Under the pieces are notes generated by a model that was not told the origin of the DNA, did not search any database, and saw only the letters and a list, made by a program, of their open reading frames with translations. From Theocolax elegans (Eukaryota > Arthropoda > Insecta > Hymenoptera > Cerocephalidae): DNA of 64,000 nucleotides. The translations under genes and the position numbers were made by a program. Where the stretch lies: contig CM047426.1 in the NCBI GenBank assembly GCA_026168455.1, positions 41,215,313-41,279,312 of the forward strand, in the 5' to 3' direction. Positions 23,306-34,747 of this stretch are shown here, piece by piece; positions within the stretch are counted from its first letter, which is position 1; every line of letters begins with the position of its first letter.

Positions 23306-26300
23306 GTTTTTCCTTTTCTCATTTTCAGTACCCTTTTTCGCTAATTTCTCGAATTCTTTGCAATAATTGCATACTTCCTTTATCGGTTCTCCCCTTAGAA
23401 TTTGATTTAACGCCTTTTGTTGTTTATCTTTTCCTTCTCTTAGTCCCAATAACTCTACTGCAACCCCCCAATCTTTTTAATTTTTTCGTCTGCTACCTTG
23501 CATTTCCATATATGTTCCAAAGTTTCCTCTTCTTCCCTACATACCCTACACAAATTGTCTTTAAAACCTTTATTTTCTGTTTTTCCCATATTACCACATC
23601 TTATTCTTGCCCATTGCTCTTTTATCTTTATACCTGTTTTTCTATCATCCCAATATTTTTCTCTTCCTAGTTGAGTTTTCCACTCCCCGTATTTGTCCCA
23701 GTATTTAGAACTGTCTATTTTGTACCAGTCTGTCTGTATTTCTTGTTCTGTCATTGTTAACACTGCTCTTTTTCCCTTTTCCCTAACTGCTAGTTTATCT
23801 TTATTCCCTAATATCCATCCTGGACCTATTCCATCTCCTACTTTTCTAAAAGCTTTTACCACCCTTTTCCCCCACTCCGTTGGATATCCATTTTTTATCC
23901 CCCTTATTTCCTCCTTAAAGCATATCTTGGGTAATCTTTCCTCCTCCATTTCATTAATTTTCTGTAAGTAGTCATAAGCTTTTTTCCAATTCTCAATTTC
24001 TAGACTTTTTCTACCTGCCTCCATTCTCCAGATATATGCTAGAGTGTTAATATTCAAGCCCATTGCCATTTTTGTATATATACTTTGTAGCCTTTCTAAT
24101 TCTTCCCACCTTTCCCAACCCCATATCTTTACTCCATACGAACCTGCTGATTTTACTATTGTGTCTAATAAGTACATTCTTTGTTTTAGTCTATTTACTT
24201 TCCCTCTTCTCCATAGACCCCACACCGCGTTCACTGCTTTTTTTGCTTTATTTGCCATTCTTTTGATATGCATCGTATGTTAATTTTTCGTCGTAAACCA
24301 AAAACCCAAATACTTATATTCATTTACTACTTCGATTGATTCTCCCTTATATTTCCACGTTTCCTCTTTTTTTCTTTTCCCACCTTTCCTAAATATCATA
24401 ATTTTTGTCTTTTTTGTATTTACTTCCATTTCATTGGCTTTACTAAATTTTTCTAGATCACTTAGCATCTTTCTTAATCCCTCTTTACTATCCGATACAG
24501 CTGCTACATCATCCGCAATTTCCTATTACTGTCCCTCCCTCTTTATTCCTTTCCCAATTTTCCTCTAAATCCTCAATATAGATATTGAAAAGTGTAGGGC
24601 TTAACGGACATCCTTATTTAACCCCTTTGTGTGTTTTGAACTTCTCTGAGAACTTTTCCTCCTATTCCTGTTCTTTGTAATTTATCTAACAATATCTGTC
24701 TATTTAGTGAGTCGAATGCTGTTTTAAAATCTATGAAACAAACATATAATTTGCCCCCTTTTTCTTTTATTTTATTATTTATCAAACTGTTTAGTGTAAA
24801 AATCTGATCTCTTGTGCTCCTTCTTTCTCTGAAACCCGCTTGATTTTCTTTTAATTTTTTATTTTTTTCTAACCAATTCCTAAGTCTTTTTGCTATTATA
24901 TTTGTTAATAATTTATACCCTATATTAAGTAATGACACCCCTCTATAGTTAGTTACGTTATCCTCATCTCCTGCTTTGTAAATCGGAAATATCCTCGCTG
25001 TTTCCCAGCCATTAGCTATTTCTCCCTTATTAAGCATTTCATTTAATAATTCCATTAATTCCTTTATCCATATATTAGGTAACCCTTTTAACATTTCAAT
25101 AACTATTCCGTCTTCTCCCGCAGCTTTATTATTTTTCATTTTCATCATTGCTTTGTTCATTTCTATATATGTGAATTCTTCTATGTATATTTTTCTTCCT
25201 AATTGCCCTTTTTTACCTGATTCTATCCTCTCATCACTAACTTCTTTCTTTGATTTCTTAATTTTTTCTCCTTTTCTCTTTTTTCTAGCGCGAAATTTGT
25301 TTATCGCTTCCCAAAATTCTGACATATTTTTACTATTTCTAATTTTTTCACATTTATTATTTCTTTTTCTCTTATTACCTCAACTATGACTTCCTTTAAT
25401 TTTTTCCTTTCCTTTTTGCATAATTTCTTTGTCACTATCCCGTCTACTTTTTATCCATGTTTTTAGTGCTTTTAATGTTCTTTTCTCTTGATTTCTAAAT
25501 TTTGTCCTGTTTAAACGTACCCCTTCCCTTTCTTATCATATTTAACTCTATGCACGTTTCCCATATTAGTTTCTTTAGATTTTCCCATTTTTCATTAGAG
25601 CTTTTCTCTGTTGTTTCTAGATTTCTACCCTTTTCTTCCATCCTATTTCTATATTCATTCTCTTTGTTTTTGTCCCATTTTATTTTAATTTCAACCTCTG
25701 AGTTATCTTTTTTATTCTCTTTTCTTACATTTCCCTTAACCTTCCTACTTCTTTTTTTATTTACACTTAATTTATCTCTATTTGTTTCTACTAATTCGAC
25801 AACTACCGGGAGATGGTCCGATTCTACTCTAGTTTCTATCATTAAAGTGTCTATTAGACTTCCCTGTTCCGTTTCCATTTCTAAGACTACATCTAAAACC
25901 GATTTTCCGCTATCTCCTATAAATATTTGTTGACCTTCCCAATCCCCTTTCGTTGCTCCGTTTTTTACTTTTAGGCCCATTTCCTCGCAAATCCCTATTT
26001 ATTGTGGTGTCTACTGAGTTTCTACATTCCTCTCTTTCTCCTTCATCATTTATTTGCCATTTTCCTATTCTAGCATTCAAGTCACCTACTATTATTACTC
26101 CTTCGCCCTTTTCTACATATTTTTCCATAGTTCTTTTTAATTCTTTTATTACTTTTTCTAATTTGTCGTCATTGTATACAATTACCAAATTTAATTTAAT
26201 TTTTCTTACTATTCCCTCTACTATCATTCCATATTCCCATTCTCTGCACTCTTCAAATTTTTTTTTTTTTTTATTCTTGATTTTGTGCCCTCTTTTTTCC

Positions 26301-27020
26301 TGGCACTTCCTACCGATTATCCCCTGGGGGACTTTAACGGTGTCCAGCTACCACCTATGTGTGGGTGCTTTATCCCTCCCTTAAAACCCCACCATCTCGC
26401 ATTCGCCCGGGATTATGCCCGTGGATGAGGGAAACCTGTGAAGCAGGGAAAACCTCATCCGAGATAGCCGGTGTATTCGAAACATTCTTTTTGGGTGTCA
26501 AAGTCACATTGCGTAGGCCTTGACACCGAAACCGAATGTTTCACACCTCCCGTTCACGTTGTGGAATGTGAAAAACACCTAACCGATCACGAAAGCCGCA
26601 CGAGAATGGTCTCCCATCCAAGTACTAACCGCGCTCAGCGCTGCTTAACTTTCGCGATCGGCCGAGGTGCGCTTCCACCACTCCGCCACCGCGTCGGTTG
26701 CATTCTTCAAATTTTAAACTATTATTTATTCCAACTATTATCCCCCCTTTTGCTCTCCCTTTCTTGTTTATTCTTTCCGCTGGTTTCGTTATCCATTTAT
26801 AGTTTTTATCTAGTTTCTCTTTCCACACCCCTTCTTTGCTCTTTTCTAACCAGGTTTCCTGGAATGTAATTATTTCATGTTTATAAATATATTTTTCAAT
26901 TCCGATTATATTTTTTATTCCCGCTATATTCCAAGATATTATTTTTATTTTGTATTCTTTTGTTGGATTTGTATCGTTTATATTATCTACGAAAAAATTG
27001 AGTGTTGTTTTTTCTCGTTT
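23306..27020 (-). pseudogene. LINE ORF2: endonuclease, reverse transcriptase, CCHC
   Basis: ORF2 nicks the target and copies the RNA at the nick. The endonuclease begins at about 26,930 with ISWNIAGI and TFQETWL (catalytic Asn and Glu) and continues after the SINE with VIIVGDLNARIGKW (about 26,080). The RT has motif A FIDFKTAFDSLNR (about 24,710), NYRGVSLLN, and the catalytic box IADD (about 24,505-24,516). The C-terminus carries CRVCREEEETLEHIWKC (about 23,505-23,555) and ends at about 23,306. Frame breaks occur near 25,910-25,980, 25,330-25,490, 24,510-24,650 (with a stop), 24,275 and 23,455. Total coding length without the SINE is about 1,080 codons, normal for the family. Confidence 0.85.
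26261..26699 (-). mobile_element. SINE with tRNA A box followed by 5S rRNA-like promoter
   Basis: It is inserted in the LINE endonuclease with a 15-bp target duplication (GCAYTCTTCAAATTT at 26,246-26,260 and 26,700-26,714). On the - strand it begins CGACGCGGTGGCGGAGTGG, which contains a perfect tRNA A-box form. It continues with GAAAGTTAAGCAGCGCTGAG and GGTTAGTACTTGGATGGGAG, the internal control region of 5S rRNA. A body of about 300 bp and an A-rich tail (AAGAATAAAAAA...) follow. RNA polymerase III transcription is inferred. SINE3-type 5S SINEs are known; the added tRNA-like head is what I find unusual. Confidence 0.85.
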
Positions 27021-27031
27021 TATCCTTTTCT

Positions 27032-28574
27032 TTATCTACCTTTAAAGTCCCATTTATACCATATCCCTTCTACCCTAATTTTGCTATATCCTAATTTTAC
27101 GTTTAACCCCCTATTTGTCTCCTCAGTCTTAATTTTTCTTAACCATTCTTGTATTTCTTTTTCCCTCTCTGTGTAATCATCATCTATCCATAAGTTTATA
27201 CCTTTTAATTGTTTCTTTCTTTTCATTAAATCTATTTTATTTTCAAATGAGTCTAACTCAACTACTAACCCCCCTCCTATCGCTCTTATTTTTTTTATAT
27301 AAATAGTAATTCCTAGCTTATCTCTTATTATTTGTTTTAATTCCTCTTTTAACCCTTTCCTATTGTTCTCATCCCATTTACGAAAATATTCTTTTTTCTT
27401 ACTTTCCTTTCTTTTAATTCCCACTCTTGTTCTTGTATTTTTAATGTGTCGGGTATACAATTTAGGTAATCTCTTTTTTCGGTTTCCTCTGTTATTGTTT
27501 GACTACTAAATCTTAATTCAGTAAGTTTTTCGTTTGTTGTATTGTCAGTAATTTCTGTGTTACTAGTGTTATGTCTGTCCTTGTCTGTTTCTTTACTTGT
27601 ATTGTTATTTACCTCACCTTCAATTTTCTTATTATCATTTTTTCCTATCACTACTATACCTTCTCCTTTATTAGTTAATTTTTCCTGTGAATCTTCAATT
27701 TCAAGTCTAGTTTCATTTGTATTTTTATTTTTATTTTGTGTTTCCTTACTTATTTGTGTATCCTTTACAGTTTTCTCTACTATTAATTTCAATTTGACTA
27801 ATTCTGAATTAGCTTTTATTCTATTTTCTATTTCTATACATTTATCAGATTCTAGTTCTCTTACTTTCTCTTTTAATTCCTCAGTTAAATGTTTATTTTC
27901 AATTAATTCATTTGTCACCCTCTCTAACTGTGTTCTTAATACCTTAATTTCTACTAAAATATCTCTGTACTCCCTTTCACTTAACCTAAACTTATCGACT
28001 AACGTGTTTACTTCTCGCCTGTTCTCTGATGAAAAAACGTTTCCTTCTCTGCCATCTCTGTCACCACCGTCGCTCTGCCCGAAGTGTCCGATGTTGATCC
28101 TTCTTCTTTCCGAATGATTTTTTCCTCGTTCGACCCCTCCATGTTTTCTTCCTTGTCCTCCGCATGTTTAAAATCCTTTTCCCTTTTCTGTTGATCATCT
28201 ATTCCTTTGGTTGTTTTTTCGTCTGTTCTGTCTTTAGTCTTTTCCTCTTTTTCCTCTTTATCATTTTCCTTTTCTGATTCATCTTTTCTTACGCTCTCCA
28301 TATCGCCGATATTTGCTCCAATGGTAATCCTACCAACTTCTGTTACCGACTGGAATTTTTTTTCTGGCGTGCGCATCAATTTCGTGCTCTTTCCAAATGC
28401 CGACTCTTGATTCGTATTATGTTTATATAAATACTCGCTTAATTTTTTCGCTTCAACGCTTTCTCCAGTTAATTCTTTTATTTTCCTAGGCCTTCCTCTG
28501 ATTTTCTTCTTTATTTCCAGCGGTTCCTTTCCTTTTTCTCTGGTTCTCTCTTTCCCATTTTCGCCGTCCGCCAT
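27032..28574 (-). pseudogene. LINE ORF1, three frame segments
   Basis: ORF1 proteins bind the element RNA and act as chaperones in the ribonucleoprotein. Segment 1 (28,008-28,574) starts MADGENGKERTREK, has an AT-hook-like IRGRPRK, and is Lys/Glu-rich. Segment 2 (27,349-27,918) is a likely coiled coil. Segment 3 (27,032-27,460) has the insect ORF1 RNA-binding pattern with LWIDDDYTEREKEIQEWLR and KLGYSKIRVEGIWYKW. The three lie in different frames with short overlaps, so at least two frameshifts have occurred. Confidence 0.75.
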
Positions 28575-28790
28575 TTTTTTAACCTTTCGAAGCCTTGATT
28601 TTTCAGTTGCGTTGTTTTACTAATTTTCTTTCGGTTCTTCCTTAGATAACACTTCCTGTCAATCTTTGTCCACTCTTTTAGCTTTTCACGTTTTCCAATC
28701 AGCTTTCTTACTCTTTTTCTCTGTTATATTACTACTTTTTTAGCTGAGCACTCTTTCCACGTGTTACCTCGTTCCTCAGTAAAAATTTGT

Positions 28791-29344
28791 ATCTATTATT
28801 GTCTATTTTTTAATGCACATAATTACAATAATTATTGGATTTTATTATTCTTCAATTAAAACACTCTTTAATTTTATATTATTATTATTATTCTTATGGC
28901 GTTGTCCAACCTTATTTCCTTTGTAATTATTATATGTGAAAAAATAAATAAAATTACAATTGTATGAATACAATAAAAAAAGATAATTAGGCAACATTTA
29001 ATTTATGCACATTTAGATTTTACATGTATATATGGGCAATTTCTCGTAAATTGATCATGTCAAAAAATAAAAATCATGAAAAATAGAAAATTTTATTAAA
29101 TAAAAATTTAAAATAAAATATTATTTATAATTATTAATGATTGATTTTCACCTATCGATTGCTTAACATTTGGAGGATAAAAGTTCTATATATATAAAAA
29201 AAAATAAAATTAAAGTTAATTTATTATTTTTTAATTTATTTATTTATTTATTTATTTTTTATTATTTTTTTTTAAATAAATTAAATATTAAAAATATATA
29301 ATAGAAAAAATTAAAGTTAAAGTTAAAGTTAAATAAAAATTAAA
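28791..29344. other. AT-rich spacer
   Basis: Extremely AT-rich with TTTA and AAAGTT repeats (around 29,235 and 29,310). No gene or element end seen. Confidence 0.5.
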
Positions 29345-29544
29345 TTCCATCAAAAACCTTTCTCCGTTTCTGTGACGTCAATCTATTTGTGTGACGTAAT
29401 TGTCGATGTGACGATATTTTTTGATAAATAGATGTATCACATGTTTTTTGACGCACTGTTGGGGGTTAATGTTTTTAATTGTTTTTTAAAAGGGGTAAAA
29501 TTTGAAGGGGGAAGGGGTGGTGGTATGGGGTGTACCCTGACCAC

Positions 29545-32252
29545 CTAGACATCGTTTTTTTTTTGCATATTCAAGCAGGGTGGCACACTACTTACCAGTA
29601 GCCGATGTCCAGATGACCCGGAGGTCACCCTGACCACCTGGACATCGTCTTCAGGAAGTGACAATTTTTTTTGCATATTCAAGCAGGGTGGCACACTACT
29701 TACCAGTAGCCGATGTCCAGATGACCCGGAGGTCACCCTGACCACCTGGACATCGTCTTCAGGAAGTGACAATTTTTTTTGCATATTCAAGCAGGGTGGC
29801 ACACTACTTACCAGTAGCCGATGTCCAGATGACCCGGAGGTCACCCTGACCACCTGGACATCGTCTTCAGGAAGTGACAATTTTTTTTGCATATTCAAGC
29901 AGGGTGGTACACTGCTTACCAGTAGACGATGTTCAGATGACCCGGAGGTCACCCTGACCACCTGGACATCGTCTTCAGGAAGTGACAATTTTTTTTGCAT
30001 ATTCAAGCAGGGTGGTACACTGCTTACCAGTAGACGATGTTCAGATGACCCGGAGGTCACCCTGACCACCTGGACATCGTCTTCAGGAAGTGACAATTTT
30101 TTTTGCATATTCAAGCAGGGTGGTACACTGCTTACCAGTAGACGATGTTCAGATGACCCGGAGGTCACCCTGACCACCTGGACATCGTCTTCAGGAAGTG
30201 ACAATTTTTTTTGCATATTCAAGCAGGGTGGCACACTACTTACCAGTAGCCGATGTCCAGATGACCCGGAGGTCACCCTGACCACCTGGACATCGTCTTC
30301 AGGAAGTGACAATTTTTTTTGCATATTCAAGCAGGGTGGCACACTACTTACCAGTAGCCGATGTCCAGATGACCCGGAGGTCACCCTGACCACCTGGACA
30401 TCGTCTTCAGGAAGTGACAATTTTTTTTGCATATTCAAGCAGGGTGGTACACTGCTTACCAGTAGACGATGTTCAGATGACCCGGAGGTCACCCTGACCA
30501 CCTGGACATCGTCTTCAGGAAGTGACAATTTTTTTTGCATATTCAAGCAGGGTGGTACACTGCTTACCAGTAGACGATGTTCAGATGACCCGGAGGTCAC
30601 CCTGACCACCTGGACATCGTCTTCAGGAAGTGACAATTTTTTTTGCATATTCAAGCAGGGTGGTACACTGCTTACCAGTAGACGATGTTCAGATGACCCG
30701 GAGGTCACCCTGACCACCTGGACATCGTCTTCAGGAAGTGACAATTTTTTTTGCATATTCAAGCAGGGTGGTACACTGCTTACCAGTAGACGATGTTCAG
30801 ATGACCCGGAGGTCACCCTGACCACCTGGACATCGTCTTCAGGAAGTGACAATTTTTTTTGCATATTCAAGCAGGGTGGTACACTGCTTACCAGTAGACG
30901 ATGTTCAGATGACCCGGAGGTCACCCTGACCACCTGGACATCGTCTTCAGGAAGTGACAATTTTTTTTGCATATTCAAGCAGGGTGGCACACTACTTACC
31001 AGTAGCCGATGTCCAGATGACCCGGAGGTCACCCTGACCACCTGGACATCGTCTTCAGGAAGTGACAATTTTTTTTGCATATTCAAGCAGGGTGGTACAC
31101 TGCTTACCAGTAGACGATGTTCAGATGACCCGGAGGTCACCCTGACCACCTGGACATCGTCTTCAGGAAGTGACAATTTTTTTTGCATATTCAAGCAGGG
31201 TGGTACACTGCTTACCAGTAGACGATGTTCAGATGACCCGGAGGTCACCCTGACCACCTGGACATCGTCTTCAGGAAGTGACAATTTTTTTTGCATATTC
31301 AAGCAGGGTGGTACACTGCTTACCAGTAGACGATGTTCAGATGACCCGGAGGTCACCCTGACCACCTGGACATCGTCTTCAGGAAGTGACAATTTTTTTT
31401 GCATATTCAAGCAGGGTGGCACACTACTTACCAGTAGCCGATGTCCAGATGACCCGGAGGTCACCCTGACCACCTGGACATCGTCTTCAGGAAGTGACAA
31501 TTTTTTTTGCATATTCAAGCAGGGTGGCACACTACTTACCAGTAGCCGATGTCCAGATGACCCGGAGGTCACCCTGACCACCTGGACATCGTCTTCAGGA
31601 AGTGACAATTTTTTTTGCATATTCAAGCAGGGTGGTACACTGCTTACCAGTAGACGATGTTCAGATGACCCGGAGGTCACCCTGACCACCTGGACATCGT
31701 CTTCAGGAAGTGACAATTTTTTTTGCATATTCAAGCAGGGTGGCACACTACTTACCAGTAGCCGATGTCCAGATGACCCGGAGGTCACCCTGACCACCTG
31801 GACATCGTCTTCAGGAAGTGACAATTTTTTTTGCATATTCAAGCAGGGTGGTACACTGCTTACCAGTAGACGATGTTCAGATGACCCGGAGGTCACCCTG
31901 ACCACCTGGACATCGTCTTCAGGAAGTGACAATTTTTTTTGCATATTCAAGCAGGGTGGTACACTGCTTACCAGTAGACGATGTTCAGATGACCCGGAGG
32001 TCACCCTGACCACCTGGACATCGTCTTCAGGAAGTGACAATTTTTTTTGCATATTCTTCAGGAAGTGACAATTTTTTTTGCATATTCAAGCAGGGTGGCA
32101 CACTACTTACCAGTAGCCGATGTCCAGATGACCCGGAGGTCACCCTGACCACCTGGACATGACATCGTCTTCAGGAAGTGACAATTTTTTTGCATATTCA
32201 AGCAGGGTGGTACACTGCTTACCAGTAGACGATGTTCAGATGACCCGGAGGT
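29545..32252 (-). repeat. 108-bp minisatellite, long array
   Basis: About 25 units of exactly 108 bp. The unit contains CGATGTCCAG and its complement CTGGACATCG 25 bp apart, plus inner GGTCA/TGACC pairs, so each unit can fold into a hairpin. Two variants alternate: A (GCACACTACTTACC...CCGATGTCC) and B (GTACACTGCTTACC...ACGATGTTC). From left to right the first 23 read AAABBBAABBBBBABBBAABABB. A 30-bp partial duplication lies at about 32,052 before two last units. Because 108 is 36 codons, the - strand stays open for 835 codons; I treat that as a by-product. Confidence 0.95.
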
Positions 32253-32565
32253 AAAAAAAAATAAATCATCAATAGAACAATTCAAAAATTGAAGCAGCAC
32301 CTTTAAAGCGTAGCGCTAATATTGCTAAGTTTTTAACAAAGCGTTAAAAATAAATTAATTAATAAAAAAAATCATATCTAAAGTGCACACTTAATTTAAA
32401 TATTTACAAATATACCTATAAGTAGCACCTTTAAAGAGTAGCACTCAAAATTTCAAAATAAATGAACAATATATATTGAACAAAATATATGAACTGAACA
32501 AAATATATGAACAATATATGTCAGTCCCAAGCCTGTAATCGCAGAGGGAAAATGTAATTAAACAA

Positions 32566-32913
32566 AAAATTATAAAACAAAAAAATAATGTCACTTCCCG
32601 AGGACGATGTCCAGGTTGTCAGGATGACTTCCAGGTCAACTACCCATCCTCCTTTAATTCCCTCACCTTACCCTATTTTAACTCTTTTTAAAAAACTCAA
32701 GTTCATGATAATGAGTCAATAAATGAAAATGCTACTCCTAAAATTATAAAACAAAAAATAATGTCACTTCCCGAGGACGATGTCCAGGTTGTCAGGATGA
32801 CTTCCAGGTCAACTACCCATCCTCCTTTAATTCCCTCACCTTACCCTATTTTAACTCTTTTTAAAAAACTCAAGTTCATGATAATGAGTCAATAAATGAA
32901 AATGCTACTCCTC
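32566..32913 (+). repeat. Two tandem copies of a 173-bp unit holding a relic of the 108-bp repeat
   Basis: Copies 32,566-32,739 and 32,740-32,913 are nearly identical. Each includes GTCACTTCCCGAGGACGATG followed by TCCAGGTTGTCAGGATGACT, a diverged form of the 108-bp unit in the orientation of the right arm, then unrelated AT-rich DNA. Confidence 0.88.
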
Positions 32914-32959
32914 ATTTAAAAAAAAAATAAGATGTTATTGCAGAACTTAAGAGTAAACA

Positions 32960-33161
32960 AAAAAAAATAAAAATAATATGTATGATGGTAAAATAGCAAA
33001 TAATTATTTTAATGAATCTTTAATAATTGAAAATTATTTAGGTACAATGTCTGAAAATTGTAAATATTGCCACGCAAAACATTTTTCATGTGAATACAAT
33101 AAAAATAAATTATTTTCAAGTTGTTGTCAAATGACTAAAGTAATGCTACCTGACAATCCTA
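32960..33161 (+). pseudogene. Helitron ORF fragment (N-terminal cysteine segment)
   Basis: The + strand frame from 32,978 gives MSENCKYCHAKHF followed by CCQMTKVMLP, like the cysteine-containing segment near the start of Helitron Rep proteins (CxxC...CC...G/TKV-LP). It is cut off at 33,161 by the MITE. Only about 65 codons remain. The frame continues four codons into the MITE by chance. Confidence 0.6.
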
Positions 33162-33691
33162 CATGGGTGAAAATCATCTAACGTCAACATTTGACGTTGT
33201 GATATGCAAGAAAACAAAATGAAAAAAATTATATATTTTTGGTTTCTCTGGACCAATTACAGTTTCTAGAGTACCTGTTTACAGTGGGCATACAGGATCA
33301 GTTGATTTACTCAACGTATTGAAGATTTTTAATTTTTACATTCCAGGGGAATTACATATATTTTGATATATAAAACATAAACATCTTGAATACATCCCTA
33401 ATACAAAATCTCACGTGAGATCTCAAGTGAGATTTCATGCCAAAATCTCATGTGATATTTCAATTGGAGGTGTTTGAGATTATGGCCTTTTTACAGCCAG
33501 GGGACGTTACATTTCAAACTTTAAGCAACTTAAACTTGGCAATAAAATCAACTTTTATCAAGTTTCACGGCTGACTTACATTAAATTACATATATTGTAC
33601 TTAGAATATATTATTCGTAATTTTATATATGATATAATGGGATATATTTCACTATTACACAAATGTGCACGTTAGATGATTTTCACCCACA
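33162..33691. mobile_element. MITE, TA-flanked
   Basis: GGGTGAAAATCATCTAACGT near the left end is repeated as its exact complement near the right end (33,670-33,689), with TA just outside both ends. Length 530 bp, no coding content. It interrupts the Helitron fragment. The core has several CTCACGTGAGAT-type repeats around 33,410-33,470. Confidence 0.72.
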
Positions 33692-34177
33692 TATCCAAAA
33701 GAATTAAAAAATTTGGTTATAGGTAATTCGAAATATAGTACGAATTTTCGTCAAAACATAAGACAATAGAACAATTCTTTAGCTTAAATTATTATCCTCA
33801 TTAATGCGTTCATTAATTAATAAAATACTAAAATCAGACAATGTATGTTGACAATATTGTAGCAATATGACATTATTCCAACAATATCGCTGCAATATGA
33901 AGTGCTGTCTGGGTAGGAATGTATCTATTCCTTTATACCTAATGAGTATTTTCTTAACCTTGCATTTTTTTAGAAAAGAAAGTTTTGGAAACAAGATTGT
34001 ACTCTATTCTCATTCAAGGGAAAAAAATTATAGTGTATTTGGTATTTATTACTCAAAGTACTATTAACACAAATCACATTTTTATATTTTCGGTTTGAAA
34101 ACTTTACATTTTAACCTTTAGACTACCGAGATTTTAGAAAGGAAATCGTCCTTTGAAAGTTTCTGAATTGCCAACCT
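33692..34177. other. Foldback core, no gene seen
   Basis: AT-rich DNA between the MITE and the right-arm array. Short open frames only, none recognised. Confidence 0.5.
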
Positions 34178-34556
34178 GCTTGAATATGCAAAAAAATTGT
34201 CCCTTCCTGAAGACGATGTCCAGGTGGTCAGGGTGACCTCCGGGTCATCTGGACATCGTCTACTGGTAAGTAGTGTGCCACCCTGCTTGAATATGCAAAA
34301 AAATTGTCACTTCCTGAAGACGATGTCCAGGTGGTCAGGGTGACCTCCGGGTCATCTGGACATCGTCTACTGGTAAGTAGTGTGTCACCCTGCTTGAATA
34401 TGCAAAAAAAATTGTCACTTCCTGAAGACGATGTCCAGATGGTCAGGGTGACCTCCGGGTCATCTGGACATCGTCTACTGGTAAGTAGTGTGCCACCCTG
34501 CTTGAATATGCAAAAAAAATTGTCACTTCCTGAAGACGATGTCTAGGTGGTCAGGG
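34178..34556 (+). repeat. 108-bp minisatellite, short array in the right arm
   Basis: Just over three units in the orientation opposite to the left array. They carry a mixed variant (CATCGTCTACTGGTAAG with GTGTGCCACCC), distinct from pure A or B. The outermost unit has TCTAGG instead of TCCAGG, as does the outermost left unit. Confidence 0.92.
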
Positions 34557-34747
34557 TACACCCCATACCACCACCCCTTCCCCCTTCAAATTTTACCCCT
34601 TTTAAAAAAGCAACTAAAAACATTAACCCCCAACAGTGCGTCAAAAAACATGTGATACATCGATTTATCAAAAAATATAGTCACTTCGACAATTACGTCA
34701 TACAAATAGATTGACGTCACAGAAAGGGAGAAAGGTTTTTGATGGAA

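Larger units (their letters stand above)
23306..28790 (-). mobile_element. APE-type LINE (non-LTR retrotransposon), near full length, decayed
   Basis: On the - strand a 5' leader (28,575-28,790) is followed by ORF1 and ORF2 with AP-endonuclease, reverse transcriptase and a C-terminal CCHC. The domain order and the C-terminal CCHC fit the R1/I/Jockey assemblage; I cannot fix the clade. Frameshifts and stops break both ORFs. A SINE sits in the endonuclease. The 5' boundary is approximate. Confidence 0.85.
29345..34747. mobile_element. Foldback element with 108-bp hairpin minisatellite in its arms
   Basis: The outer 200 bp (29,345-29,545) are the reverse complement of 34,540-34,747 with about ten differences. 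The ends start TTCCATCAAAAACC. Inside each end lies the same 108-bp tandem repeat in opposite orientation: about 25 copies on the left and just over 3 on the right. The middle (32,260-34,177) holds a 173-bp two-copy repeat, a Helitron fragment and a MITE. No transposase is present. I see no clear target duplication. The build recalls Drosophila FB elements, but sequence relation is not claimed. Confidence 0.88.

Noticed and set aside
25153..28410. Many + strand frames rich in Ser, Phe and Leu over the LINE
   Set aside because: They are antisense shadows of the LINE ORFs.
29545..32052. 835-aa protein gene on the - strand
   Set aside because: It is the 108-bp minisatellite read in frame; no start region, promoter or non-repeat domain supports a gene.
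29545..32252. CRISPR-like regular array
   Set aside because: Units are contiguous and identical over 108 bp, with no distinct spacers, and the context is eukaryotic.
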